From NCBI GenBank assembly GCA_964439215.1, contig CAYTNY010000068.1:1-11871 (forward strand): a DNA stretch of 11,871 bases, written 5' to 3'. This stretch comes from CAYTNY01 sp964439215. GTDB lineage: Bacteria > Oederibacteriota > PGYV01 > CAYTNY01. Shown here in pieces: positions 1-8,573 of this stretch (the stretch's first letter is position 1; each line of letters starts with the position of its first letter). Position numbers and translations under genes: made by a program. The notes below the pieces were generated by a model. It did not search any database and was not told the origin of the DNA. It was given only the letters and a program-made list of their open reading frames with translations.

Positions 1-19
1 TTTTTTTAGAAACTCTTAT

Positions 20-48
20 TTGACAGTGAAATATAAATGTGGTAATAT
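20..48 (+). promoter_or_regulatory. sigma70-type promoter for the ABC ATPase gene
   Basis: A perfect -35 hexamer TTGACA (20-25) is followed by a 17-nt spacer and a -10 hexamer TAATAT (43-48). Transcription would start near 55, giving a leader of about 40 nt before the ATG at 94. This is the best promoter match in the window and probably serves the ATPase gene and possibly lptD-recG as well. It is a sequence match only; activity is inferred. Confidence 0.75.
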
Positions 49-93
49 CAATAAACTTGTTAAATTTTTTACAAAACCGACCGGAGGTATGTT

Positions 94-1194
94 ATGGCCA
101 GAGTTGTATTGAAAAACATTCAGAAAAAATATGATGAAGTGGTTGCCGTAAAAAAAGCTGATATTGTATGTGAAGATAAAGAATTTTTGGTCCTTGTAGG
201 GCCTTCGGGCTGCGGAAAAACAACAACCCTCAGAATGATAGCCGGACTTGAGGAAATAACAGCGGGAGAGTTGTTTATAGATGATAAACTTGTAAACGAC
301 ATACCGCCGAAGGACCGTGATATTGCCATGGTTTTTCAGAATTATGCGCTTTATCCTCATATGACTGTTTATGACAATATGGCATTCGGACTTAAACTGC
401 GCAAACATCCAAAGGCGGAGATTAAACAGAGAGTTGACGAAGCAGCGGATATATTAAGCATAGAACATCTTCTGGAAAGAAAACCGAAACAGCTTTCAGG
501 CGGCGAACGGCAGAGAGTCGCGCTCGGAAGGGCAATAGTAAGAAAACCAAAAGTATTTTTATTTGACGAACCGCTGTCCAACCTTGACGCAAAACTCAGG
601 GTTCAGATGAGGGCCGAACTTTCCAAACTTCATACCAGGCTTCAGGCCACAATGATATATGTTACTCACGATCAGATTGAGGCTATGACAATGGGAGAGA
701 AGATTGTTGTAATGAAAAACGCGGAGATTCATCAGATATCCGATCCTAAAACACTTTATAACAGCCCTGTAAACAAATTTGTGGCAGGTTTTATAGGCAG
801 CCCGTCAATGAATTTCATGGAGGGCATACTGGAAGAGAAAAAAGGCGGCCTCTTTTTTAATGAGGAAAACTTTGAAGTGAAAGTTCCCGATAGAATGCAT
901 GAAAAACTGAAAAGCAAAATAGGCGAAGATATAATACTGGGAATAAGGCCTGAGGATATATATGATAAAATTATTGCTCCGAACGCAAACCCGGATAATA
1001 CGGTGGCCGCAACCGTGGAAGTTGTTGAAATGCTGGGAGCCGAAAATATGATATATCTGACAACAGGCAAGACGCCGTTTATCGCAAAGATGGCTATTGA
1101 TACCGATATGTCAGTAAATCAGGAAGTAGAGCTTACGTTTGATATGAACAAGTGCCACTTTTTTGATATTTCAACGGAAGAATGCATCGTTTAA
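94..1194 (+). CDS. ABC transporter ATP-binding protein, MalK/UgpC/MsmK family
   Basis: This is the cytoplasmic ATPase subunit of a carbohydrate-type (CUT1-like) ABC importer. In its 366 residues one sees Walker A GPSGCGKT (36-43), Q-loop Gln82, signature LSGGERQ (134-140), Walker B VFLFDEP (154-160), D-loop SNLD (162-165) and switch His192. A C-terminal TOBE/regulatory domain from about 235 contains LGIRPED (282-288). Length and layout are typical of the family. The start is supported by GGAGGT at 83-88, 5 nt before the ATG. No permease or solute-binding gene lies beside it in this window, so it may be a shared ATPase that energises permeases encoded elsewhere, as known for MsmK and MsiK. The substrate (sugar, polyol or glycerol-phosphate) cannot be decided from the sequence. 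Confidence 0.93.
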   Translation: MARVVLKNIQKKYDEVVAVKKADIVCEDKEFLVLVGPSGCGKTTTLRMIAGLEEITAGELFIDDKLVNDIPPKDRDIAMVFQNYALYPHMTVYDNMAFGLKLRKHPKAEIKQRVDEAADILSIEHLLERKPKQLSGGERQRVALGRAIVRKPKVFLFDEPLSNLDAKLRVQMRAELSKLHTRLQATMIYVTHDQIEAMTMGEKIVVMKNAEIHQISDPKTLYNSPVNKFVAGFIGSPSMNFMEGILEEKKGGLFFNEENFEVKVPDRMHEKLKSKIGEDIILGIRPEDIYDKIIAPNANPDNTVAATVEVVEMLGAENMIYLTTGKTPFIAKMAIDTDMSVNQEVELTFDMNKCHFFDISTEECIV

Positions 1195-1208
1195 AATAAA
1201 AATGTTAT

Positions 1209-1223
1209 GCGGAGATTATCCGC
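1209..1223 (+). promoter_or_regulatory. small hairpin in the lptD leader
   Basis: GCGGA (1209-1213) and TCCGC (1219-1223) can form a 5-bp stem around the loop GATTA, between the ATPase stop and the lptD start. Only a three-T run follows, so it is a weak terminator at best. The stem includes the GGAG at 1211-1214, the only purine-rich Shine-Dalgarno-like sequence other than the AAGG that abuts the start. It could therefore tune lptD translation or mark an mRNA processing point. Function is inferred. Confidence 0.3.
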
Positions 1224-1232
1224 TTTGGTAAG

Positions 1233-3425
1233 GTGTATGAAACTAAAAAAAAACACAGAAACGTACAAGGGATAATTTTTTTCTGCACTGTGTCGGTGTG
1301 GGTTCTTTTTCTGTCTGCGGATGCGTTATATTCTTTTGATGTTATGCGTGATTTTCAAAAAAAAACCGATGCCGGGATAGCCTCTGAAGCACAGCCTGAT
1401 TCACGCGTGAATACATCTCTCCCTATGTTTATAACCGCGGATAATCTTTCTTACGGGGATGAAACCTCCGAAATATTCGGCAGCGGGAATGTCATACTCC
1501 GGCATGATGAAGCGGTTATTTTTGCCGATAATATATACATAAATCCGGAAAACGGCGATGTTGCGGCAGACGGCAATGTTCTTATGCTGAGCGGCCCCGG
1601 CAGAATATATACCGACAGAATATACTATAATTTCAAGACAAATAATGCTTATACAAAACAGGCTGATGTTATAATGCCGCCCTGGATATGCAAAGGGAAA
1701 AAGCTTAAAAAAGAAGGCGGCAGACTGGAGCTTGAGGCGCCGGTGTTTACAACCTGCAACAAAGAAAAACCACACTATAAAATGGAAGCGTCAATGATAT
1801 ATCTGTATGATGATGAAAGAATAGAAGCCTGGCATACAACAGTCTATCTCGGGAAACTTCCGGTAGCTTATTTTCCTTATTACATGCAGTCAATGAAAGG
1901 CGACAGAGCGCCGTTTGATCTTAAAATATCCCATAATGATACCACGGGATGGCAGATCAGCGCGGCTCAGAATATATACTGGAATAAATATAATTATGGA
2001 ACTTTCCGGTATAATTATATTGAGAAAACCGGAAATTCATTTCCGCTGGACCTTCATTATGGTTTTGCGCGGAATTCTCTGGGGAGGATGAATTTACTGT
2101 ATCATTTTGACCGCTGGGACCGCGTAAATGACCGCTGGTCAATGCTGTGGCAGCATGATCATGTTTTTGATGCGCGTTCAAAAGCTATTGCGAGAATAAG
2201 CACGGCCAGCGACGGAGCGCTTGAAAAAGACTTTATTTCCAGCCCCGTAAACATGGACAGAACAGATGCGTATGCGTATTATTCAAAAAGTTTTAACAAT
2301 CATTCTTTTACTCTTTCGGTTTCTGATATTCAGAATCTGACATATACCGCTGCCGGAGCGGATGAATACGGTGATACGGTTTATGAACCTGTATACAGGA
2401 CCACATCAAGAAAGCTGCCGGAATTTTCCTATATAATGAACCAGATCAATCTTTTGAACAGGGTTTATTATGACCACAGGTTTTCCCTGAACAGGCAGTA
2501 TATGAATACAATGAATACGCCGGATGAAGAGAAAGGGGATTATTATTTTAATACCGGGAAATTTGAAAGCAAACTTACCTATACCGTGCCGGCGGTTGGA
2601 ATAATGTCGCTTACAGGAAGAGGCGGTATGTCCGGGAACTGGGAATATAAAGAAAAACATGATACGTTTCCGGGGGACTGGCTGCTTTCGGCGAATATAA
2701 GCGAAACGTTAAGGATAAATATTGTACCGGGTTATATGAATCTCACTCTTACCCACAGCATGGCAAAACAGATGAATGATAATGCAAACATGAAATACAC
2801 GGGAATAACATCAAATACCATCGGAATAAGAGCCTATGCGGGGCTGGGAAGTTTTAATATAAATGTAAATACGGCTTATAATATGCTTTTGGACAGGGAA
2901 GAATTAAAACATAGAAGCGACCTTGAGAGGTTCAGCAATATAGCCGCAACAGGCTCGGGAAACTGGGGGATGTTTAGGCTGAACGTATCGGGCGGATACA
3001 ATATGTATGCGAATTCCATAAAGAATTTAAATACCCGTGTTTATTTAAATGATGAAAAAATGCAGCAGTGGTCGGTTGCGGCAGGGGCATCATTTGTAAA
3101 CAATCTTATTGACGGCAGCGGATGTCAGACTGAAAATCCGGTTTCTGACAATATGAAGTTTGATATGATGATGAATTTTGCATTGACTGAAGAATTCTGG
3201 TTTTCTATAAGCAGGACATATGACCTGATGACAAAGGAGCTTGACACGCACAGTTATTCGGTGAAATGGTATGTTCACTGCTGGGAGGCTGATGTTTCCT
3301 GGATAAAAAGAAAGGACGGCATAGAAGACATAAATTTCTCTGTTTTTATACGCGCAATGCCGGGGCAGAAATTCAATAAACCCTCAAGCACGGCGCCGAA
3401 TTATAATATGCTGTTTGATAACTGA
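1233..3425 (+). CDS. lptD: LptD (OstA/Imp) LPS-assembly outer-membrane protein
   Basis: LptD forms the outer-membrane beta-barrel that, with LptE, inserts lipopolysaccharide into the outer leaflet. The 730-residue product begins with a basic n-region (KKKHR, 5-9) and a hydrophobic stretch (13-28), a plausible Sec signal peptide cleaved near residue 31. An LptA/OstA-like jellyroll covers about 65-215 and carries the family-typical segment TTCNKEKPHYKM (173-184). The rest, from about 225, is rich in Tyr, Trp and Asn with alternating hydrophobic residues, as expected for the barrel. The adjacent C-terminal Cys pair of E. coli LptD is not visible, though single cysteines occur. The GTG start keeps the signal peptide but lacks a properly spaced ribosome-binding site (see findings). 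The stop overlaps the recG start by one base. No lptA, lptC or lptE is present in the window. Confidence 0.85.
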   Translation: MYETKKKHRNVQGIIFFCTVSVWVLFLSADALYSFDVMRDFQKKTDAGIASEAQPDSRVNTSLPMFITADNLSYGDETSEIFGSGNVILRHDEAVIFADNIYINPENGDVAADGNVLMLSGPGRIYTDRIYYNFKTNNAYTKQADVIMPPWICKGKKLKKEGGRLELEAPVFTTCNKEKPHYKMEASMIYLYDDERIEAWHTTVYLGKLPVAYFPYYMQSMKGDRAPFDLKISHNDTTGWQISAAQNIYWNKYNYGTFRYNYIEKTGNSFPLDLHYGFARNSLGRMNLLYHFDRWDRVNDRWSMLWQHDHVFDARSKAIARISTASDGALEKDFISSPVNMDRTDAYAYYSKSFNNHSFTLSVSDIQNLTYTAAGADEYGDTVYEPVYRTTSRKLPEFSYIMNQINLLNRVYYDHRFSLNRQYMNTMNTPDEEKGDYYFNTGKFESKLTYTVPAVGIMSLTGRGGMSGNWEYKEKHDTFPGDWLLSANISETLRINIVPGYMNLTLTHSMAKQMNDNANMKYTGITSNTIGIRAYAGLGSFNINVNTAYNMLLDREELKHRSDLERFSNIAATGSGNWGMFRLNVSGGYNMYANSIKNLNTRVYLNDEKMQQWSVAAGASFVNNLIDGSGCQTENPVSDNMKFDMMMNFALTEEFWFSISRTYDLMTKELDTHSYSVKWYVHCWEADVSWIKRKDGIEDINFSVFIRAMPGQKFNKPSSTAPNYNMLFDN

Positions 3426-5494
3426 TGAATGAACAGATAAATAAAGAAGTTCAGTTTTTAAAAGGCGTTGGCCCGCACAGAGCCTCTCTTCTGGAAAAGC
3501 TCGGAATAAAAACCGCAATGGACCTTATTTATTACGCGCCGCGCGACTGGGTTGACAGGTCCGAAATAAGAAAAATAGCGTCGGTTATTCCCGGAGAGCC
3601 TGCTACTGTAAAAGGCGTTGTCATCGGTGCGGGAACAAAAAAAATAAGATACAGACTCTCCGTAACAACGGTTGTTATAAAGGATGAATCGGGTTTTATA
3701 ACCGGTGTATGGTACAATCAGCCGTATATAGAAAAAAACTTAAAAAGAGGCGGGACTGTAATATTTCACGGTAAAGTGGAAATGTTCAGGAATAATTTTC
3801 AGATACCCAATCCTGAATATGAAGCTGTGTCACAAGAGGATGAAGCGATAAATGTAAACAGGATCGTTCCTATTTATTCTCTTACCGGGAATTTAAATCA
3901 GAAACAGTTCAGAAAGATAACAAAACATGCGCTTGACAGCTGCCTTGAATATATAACGGAATTTATGCCGCCTGCGGTCGCCGAAAAGCACGGACTTATC
4001 GGCCTTAAAGAAGCCCTTTTTAACATACATTTTCCGGAAAATATGAAGATGCTGAATGCGGCCCGGAAGAGGCTTGTTTTTGATGAGTTTTATGTTCTGC
4101 GTCTTGCGTTTGCCCTGAAAAAAAAGCGGCAAAAGGAAAAACAGGGCATTGTTTTTGATGTGAACGGAGAGTGCAAAGTGCGGCTGAGGGATAGAATACC
4201 GTTTAAGCTTACAGGCGCCCAGAAGAAGGTTATAAAGAGGATCAAGGAAGATCTTGTTTCGGGGAAGCCCATGAACCGGCTTTTGCAGGGGGACGTGGGA
4301 TCGGGCAAGACGGTTGTAGCGCTGGTATCATGTGTTATTGCGAAGGACAGCGGCTGCCAGTCTGTTATAATGGCTCCTACGGAGATACTGGCAAATCAGC
4401 ATTTTGCGGGTATATCGGAACTCATACGCGATACGGGAGTGAGAGCGGAAATACTTTTAGGCGGAACCCGGAAAAAGCAGAGGATGAATATACTTGAACG
4501 GCTTAAAAATAATGAGATCGATATACTGATAGGAACGCATGCTGTCCTGCAGGATGATGTTGTGTTTGCGGACCTGGGGCTTGCTGTAATAGATGAGCAG
4601 CATAAGTTCGGGGTCAGGCAGAGGGCGAAATTAATTTCAAAAGCACAAAAAGAACCTCATATTCTTATAATGACGGCAACGCCGATTCCCAGGACCCTTT
4701 CCATGACAGTTTACGGAGATACGGATATTTCTGTTATTGATGAACTGCCTCCGGGCAGAAAACCGGTGAAAACAGTGGTATTTAACAGCCGCCAAAAAAA
4801 CGATCTTTATTTTTTTGTTGAGCAGAGACTCAGACAGGGGGACAGAGTCTATGCGGTTTATCCGCTTGTTGAAGATTCGGAGAAAATAGACCTTAAATCC
4901 GCAATGGAAATGGCAAAGGAATGGAGCGCGAGGTTTTCGGGATATAATGTTGAATTGCTTCACGGCAGAATGAAAAAAGACGAGAAAGAAAAGGTTATGG
5001 AGTCTTTCAAGAACGGTAAAACGCATATACTGGTGTCCACAACAGTAATAGAGGTCGGAGTTGATGTTCCGGAAGCTTCTGTTATGGTTATTGAACACGC
5101 TGAAAGATTCGGGCTCTCTCAGCTTCATCAGTTAAGGGGCCGTGTGGGCAGAGGCGGAAGACAGTCGTACTGCATACTTGTAGGACGGGCGGGAACAGAA
5201 GACGGAATCAAACGCCTGAAGATAATGGCGGCAACAAACGATGGCTTTAAGATATCGGAGGAGGACCTGAAAATAAGAGGGCCCGGTGAATTTATGGGTG
5301 TGAGGCAGCACGGACTGCCTGAATTCAGGATTGCGGATATTATGAGAGACAGGGATATAATGGAGCAGGCGGATAAAGCGGCTTTTGAAACAGTCCGGGA
5401 AGAATGTGAGTTGAGTCACATACAAAAGGCAATACTGAATGATAATATAAATAACAGATATAAAGAAAGATTTGACTTGATAAATACAGGATGA
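3425..5494 (+). CDS. recG: ATP-dependent DNA helicase RecG
   Basis: RecG is a superfamily 2 double-stranded DNA translocase that remodels stalled replication forks and Holliday junctions. The 689-residue protein has the N-terminal wedge/OB region (about 1-200, starting with the family motif FLKGVGP at 11-17). It then shows Walker A GDVGSGKT (289-296), DEQH (390-393), TATPIPRTLS (417-426) and QLRGRVGRG (569-577). The C-terminal TRG-like segment GPGEFMGVRQHGLPEF (619-634) couples ATPase to DNA movement. Length is normal and all motifs look intact. The ATG overlaps the lptD TGA (TGATG), which suggests translational coupling. The functional link to lptD is not obvious. The 3' end of the gene contains the -35 element of the next promoter. 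Confidence 0.96.
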   Translation: MNEQINKEVQFLKGVGPHRASLLEKLGIKTAMDLIYYAPRDWVDRSEIRKIASVIPGEPATVKGVVIGAGTKKIRYRLSVTTVVIKDESGFITGVWYNQPYIEKNLKRGGTVIFHGKVEMFRNNFQIPNPEYEAVSQEDEAINVNRIVPIYSLTGNLNQKQFRKITKHALDSCLEYITEFMPPAVAEKHGLIGLKEALFNIHFPENMKMLNAARKRLVFDEFYVLRLAFALKKKRQKEKQGIVFDVNGECKVRLRDRIPFKLTGAQKKVIKRIKEDLVSGKPMNRLLQGDVGSGKTVVALVSCVIAKDSGCQSVIMAPTEILANQHFAGISELIRDTGVRAEILLGGTRKKQRMNILERLKNNEIDILIGTHAVLQDDVVFADLGLAVIDEQHKFGVRQRAKLISKAQKEPHILIMTATPIPRTLSMTVYGDTDISVIDELPPGRKPVKTVVFNSRQKNDLYFFVEQRLRQGDRVYAVYPLVEDSEKIDLKSAMEMAKEWSARFSGYNVELLHGRMKKDEKEKVMESFKNGKTHILVSTTVIEVGVDVPEASVMVIEHAERFGLSQLHQLRGRVGRGGRQSYCILVGRAGTEDGIKRLKIMAATNDGFKISEEDLKIRGPGEFMGVRQHGLPEFRIADIMRDRDIMEQADKAAFETVREECELSHIQKAILNDNINNRYKERFDLINTG

Positions 5495-5505
5495 ATCTTT
5501 ATAAT
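5477..5505 (+). promoter_or_regulatory. sigma70-type promoter straddling the recG stop codon
   Basis: TTGATA (5477-5482) and a perfect TATAAT (5500-5505) are separated by 17 nt. The -35 lies in the last codons of recG and the -10 just after its stop. Transcription would start near 5512, about 50 nt before the hydrolase ATG at 5563. There is no terminator after recG, so read-through may add to this promoter. Activity is inferred from the match. Confidence 0.65.
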
Positions 5506-5562
5506 TTAAGGCAGTTTATAAAATAATGCACTGTCTGAGAAAATATCAATGGAGAGTATTGC

Positions 5563-6378
5563 ATGAAAATCAAATATTACGGTGTCAGAGGATCCATCCC
5601 CGTGACAGGGCGGGAATTTGTGGAATACGGCGGAAATACAACATGCGTTGTGCTTGAAGAGGCCAATACAACGCTTGTTATTGACGCGGGGACGGGAATA
5701 AGAAAGCTTGCCAAAGATCTTTTGAGCGCTAAAGGGCCGTCAGGGCATAAAATCAATATTCTTTTTACACATTATCACTGGGATCATATAATGGGTTTTC
5801 CCTATTTTATACCTGCTTTTATAAAGGGCAACGAGATAAATCTGTACGGCGAGACCAAGTATAATATGAGCGTCCGGGATGTTATGAAAAAACAGCAGCA
5901 GTTTATAAATTTTCCTGTGGAATTAAGCGGAATGCAGTCAAAGATAACTTTTACCGAAGTATTTGAAGGCAATGAAATTAATATAGGCCCTTTTAAGATT
6001 AAGCCTCTTAAAATAAACCATCCCGCGGGATGTCTGTCATACCGCGTGGAGGCGGGGAACAGTGTCTGTGTGATAGCCACTGATTATGAGCATTTTTCTG
6101 TACCGGATAATAAACTTATAGAGCATGCAAAAGCCGCGGATGTTTTATTTTATGACGCGCATTTTACACCGGAAGAGTATCCGAAATATGTGGGATGGGG
6201 GCATTCCACGTACGAGGAAGGCATAAAGATAGCGCAGCTTGCGGAAGCAAAGGAACTTCATATGTGCCATCATGCGCCGGAGCATACGGACGCAAAGCTT
6301 GATGAAATACAGGCAATGGCCCAGGCAAAGCACGCAAATGCTTTTATGATCAGAGAAGGCTGGGAAATAGAAATATAA
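5563..6378 (+). CDS. metallo-beta-lactamase-fold metallohydrolase (phosphodiesterase/RNase Z-like branch)
   Basis: A predicted soluble cytoplasmic metal-dependent hydrolase of 271 residues. It opens with GVRGSIPV (7-14) and YGGNTTC (22-28), typical of the MBL branch that includes PhnP/RNase Z-like phosphodiesterases and proteins often annotated as class II cAMP phosphodiesterase-like. The metal motif HxHxDH is intact (His70, His72, Asp74, His75). Further likely ligands are His153, Asp198 and His236 or His237; His214 lies in GWGHST. GGAGAG at 5551-5556, 6 nt upstream, supports the start. It leads a tight operon, and the next gene, 15 nt away, encodes a cyclic-nucleotide-binding domain. That makes a cyclic-nucleotide or related phosphodiester substrate attractive but unproven. 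The fold assignment is firm; the substrate is not. Confidence 0.85.
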   Translation: MKIKYYGVRGSIPVTGREFVEYGGNTTCVVLEEANTTLVIDAGTGIRKLAKDLLSAKGPSGHKINILFTHYHWDHIMGFPYFIPAFIKGNEINLYGETKYNMSVRDVMKKQQQFINFPVELSGMQSKITFTEVFEGNEINIGPFKIKPLKINHPAGCLSYRVEAGNSVCVIATDYEHFSVPDNKLIEHAKAADVLFYDAHFTPEEYPKYVGWGHSTYEEGIKIAQLAEAKELHMCHHAPEHTDAKLDEIQAMAQAKHANAFMIREGWEIEI

Positions 6379-6393
6379 AAATGGAGGAAGAAA

Positions 6394-6840
6394 ATGCCCG
6401 AACCTGTTCCGTATGAAATACTTAAAGAAACAGTGCTTTTCAGAGATATGAGCGATGAAGAGCTTGATATTGTGTCAAAAAAAGCGTTTCTTAAAGACTA
6501 TAAGAAAGGCGCCACTCTTTTTGTGGAGGGAATGCCCGGAGAAGTTCTGTATATAATTATTGAAGGCAGTGTTGATATATGCAAAAAGGGCAAAGAAGGG
6601 GAAGTCTGCATCGCGTCCGCAAGACGGGGCGAAATTGTGGGTGAAATGTCGCTTATAGACTCCGAACCCAGAGCGGCAACAGGAAGGACAGGTTCGGACT
6701 CCAGAATGATAGTCATTACAAAAAACAGTTTTAATGATATGCTGGAGTCTGACCCCAAAATAGCGGCAAAAATACTTAAGGCCCTTATAAGGATAATCAG
6801 CAGACGTTTAAGGGTTACAGATAAAAAATTTGAAGAGTGA
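6394..6840 (+). CDS. small single-domain cyclic-nucleotide-binding (CNB/CAP-ED) protein
   Basis: The 148-residue protein is essentially one CNB domain (about 15-130) with no DNA-binding helix-turn-helix after it, so it is not a complete CRP-type regulator. The phosphate-binding cassette reads GEMSLIDSEPRAAT (83-96). It retains the Glu (84) and Arg (93) that in the family contact the ribose 2'-OH and the cyclic phosphate, so ligand binding is plausible. The C-terminal helix (about 121-145) is basic. GGAGGA (6383-6388) lies 5 nt before the ATG. Because it follows a phosphodiesterase-like hydrolase, it may sense a nucleotide that the neighbour degrades, or act as a partner subunit. That role is inference. 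Confidence 0.85.
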   Translation: MPEPVPYEILKETVLFRDMSDEELDIVSKKAFLKDYKKGATLFVEGMPGEVLYIIIEGSVDICKKGKEGEVCIASARRGEIVGEMSLIDSEPRAATGRTGSDSRMIVITKNSFNDMLESDPKIAAKILKALIRIISRRLRVTDKKFEE

Positions 6841-6842
6841 TT

Positions 6843-8573
6843 ATGAAAAAAAATATAATTGTGGTTTTGACAGCCTGTATTTTATTTGCCGCCTGTTCAA
6901 GTACTCCTAAAAGAGGCGCCCCTGAAAGGCCGGAAATAATTAAAAATCCGTATCAGGAGGCTGTTTCATTTCTTTATTATTCAATGGGGTATCTTTCGGA
7001 GCTTGAAAACCGTACGGACATTGCTTTGGAATATTATGCCGCAGCCGCTGAATACGCATATGAACCGGGAGCAATTTATTATGATACGGCTGAGATATTT
7101 GCGGAAAAAGGGATGCCGCGGCACGCCGGAGAAAAAATTGAAGAGGGTCTTGAAAAAGACCCTTATAATGCCCGGATCCTGCTGTCTGCGGGGATAATGA
7201 AACTGCAGGATAAGGAGGACGAAGAGGCGTATGAACTTTTTCAGCGTCTGGTATCGGTGGATCCGGTTAATCCTGAAGTTTATTTTTATCTTGGGGTTAT
7301 TGAATCCAACCGGGGAAATCATGAAGAAGCTGAAAGTTATTTTATGAAAAATATTGTTTTGAGCCCGGAAAATGCACCGGTGTCATATTATAATATAGGC
7401 GTGTTATACGGAGAACAAAATGATACGGACAAGGCGCTGGAATATTTCAGAAAATCCATAAAAGCGGATCCGGATTATCTGCGGTCCTATGACGCGGTGT
7501 CAAAAATGTATGAAGTGCTCGGAAAACCCGAAAAGGCAGGTGAAGCGTTTAATGATTATATTGAACGGCATCCCGGTGATACTGATATACTGCGGCTTTC
7601 CGCGGAGGCTTATTACAGAGGCGGCCTTTATAAGAAAGCGGAAGCTCAATATAAAAAAATACTGACGCTTGACCCCGAAAACACTGATGCGCTGTTTTCG
7701 CTCGGTGTTATTAAAATGAAAAACGAAAACTATGAAAAGGCTCTTGGATATTTTGAAAAGGCTTCGGATGTACAGAATGATAACGAGGTTCTTTTTTATT
7801 ATATGGGTTTATGCCGCGAGGAACTGGGGCGGACAGACAAAGCCCTTGAAAATTTCAAACAGACGATAGAACTGGATAAGGGCCATATAAATGCTTATTA
7901 TCATATGGGGAATATTTATAATAAAAAAGGCATATTAAGGGAGAAAACCGATGTCTTTGAGCGTGTTTTTGAGGAAAACAAAGATAAAAAAGAGTATTAT
8001 TCGCTGCTGGCTGCTGTTTATATTGATATTGAGGAATATGAAAAGGCGGCTGAAATATATGAACAGGGAATTGAAAAGTTTTCCGATTCGGAGAAGATGC
8101 TGTTTAACCTGGGTTATGTTTACGATAAACTTAAAAAACACAGCGAAGCGGTGGATATTTTCCGGCGTGTTATAGAATTAAATCCCAAAAACGCCGAGGC
8201 GTATAATTATATAGGATATACTTTCGCGGAAAAGGGAGTGAAGCTGGATGAGGCCCTTAAACTTGTACGCACGGCTCTTGAGCATGATAAAGACAATGGG
8301 TATTTTATGGACAGTCTGGGATGGATTTATTACAAACAGGGAAAATACAAGAAAGCCGCGGCAGAACTTGAAAAAGCGGCCGCGAAAGTTAAGGAGATAA
8401 AAGAAAACGGAGATGCCGTGATCTTTGAGCATTTGGGTGATGTTTATGTGAAACTTAAAGATTTTGAAAAAGCGGTTTTATATTATAACAGGGCCCTGAA
8501 AGCGGATGTTTCCGATGCAGGTGAAATTAAGGCGAAGATAAAAAATATAGAAAAAGAAAAAGCAGATAAATGA
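6843..8573 (+). CDS. TPR-repeat protein, probable lipoprotein
   Basis: This is a scaffold-type protein of 576 residues from the preferred ATG. KK is followed by a short hydrophobic segment and a lipobox-like LFAAC with Cys at residue 18, so lipidation and attachment to the periplasmic face of a membrane are likely. Nearly all the rest is about 15 tandem 34-residue tetratricopeptide units (roughly 42-558) with recurring A-x-x-Y/F, G-x-x-Y/E-K-A and D/N-P turns. The C-terminal units carry YNYIGYTFAEKG and MDSLGWIYYKQGKY, which I associate with TPR lipoproteins encoded near ispE in Proteobacteria (for example PA4667 of Pseudomonas, from memory). An in-frame GTG at 6837 overlaps the previous stop, but the ATG has a GAAGAG (6832-6837) at good spacing. 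The stop overlaps the ispE start (ATGA). Binding partners are unknown. Confidence 0.88.
   Translation: MKKNIIVVLTACILFAACSSTPKRGAPERPEIIKNPYQEAVSFLYYSMGYLSELENRTDIALEYYAAAAEYAYEPGAIYYDTAEIFAEKGMPRHAGEKIEEGLEKDPYNARILLSAGIMKLQDKEDEEAYELFQRLVSVDPVNPEVYFYLGVIESNRGNHEEAESYFMKNIVLSPENAPVSYYNIGVLYGEQNDTDKALEYFRKSIKADPDYLRSYDAVSKMYEVLGKPEKAGEAFNDYIERHPGDTDILRLSAEAYYRGGLYKKAEAQYKKILTLDPENTDALFSLGVIKMKNENYEKALGYFEKASDVQNDNEVLFYYMGLCREELGRTDKALENFKQTIELDKGHINAYYHMGNIYNKKGILREKTDVFERVFEENKDKKEYYSLLAAVYIDIEEYEKAAEIYEQGIEKFSDSEKMLFNLGYVYDKLKKHSEAVDIFRRVIELNPKNAEAYNYIGYTFAEKGVKLDEALKLVRTALEHDKDNGYFMDSLGWIYYKQGKYKKAAAELEKAAAKVKEIKENGDAVIFEHLGDVYVKLKDFEKAVLYYNRALKADVSDAGEIKAKIKNIEKEKADK

Noticed and set aside
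1..7. T7 run at the window start as a terminator tail
   Set aside because: A preceding stem would lie outside the window, so it cannot be supported.
1401..5425. Several long antisense open frames inside lptD and recG (e.g. 4637-5128, 1401-1775)
   Set aside because: They lie opposite highly convincing genes, show low-complexity or basic compositions typical of antisense shadows and lack start signals.
6837..6842. GTG start two codons upstream for the TPR lipoprotein gene
   Set aside because: The ATG at 6843 has a better-spaced GAAGAG and gives the usual MKK lipoprotein start. The GTG remains possible and changes only two residues.
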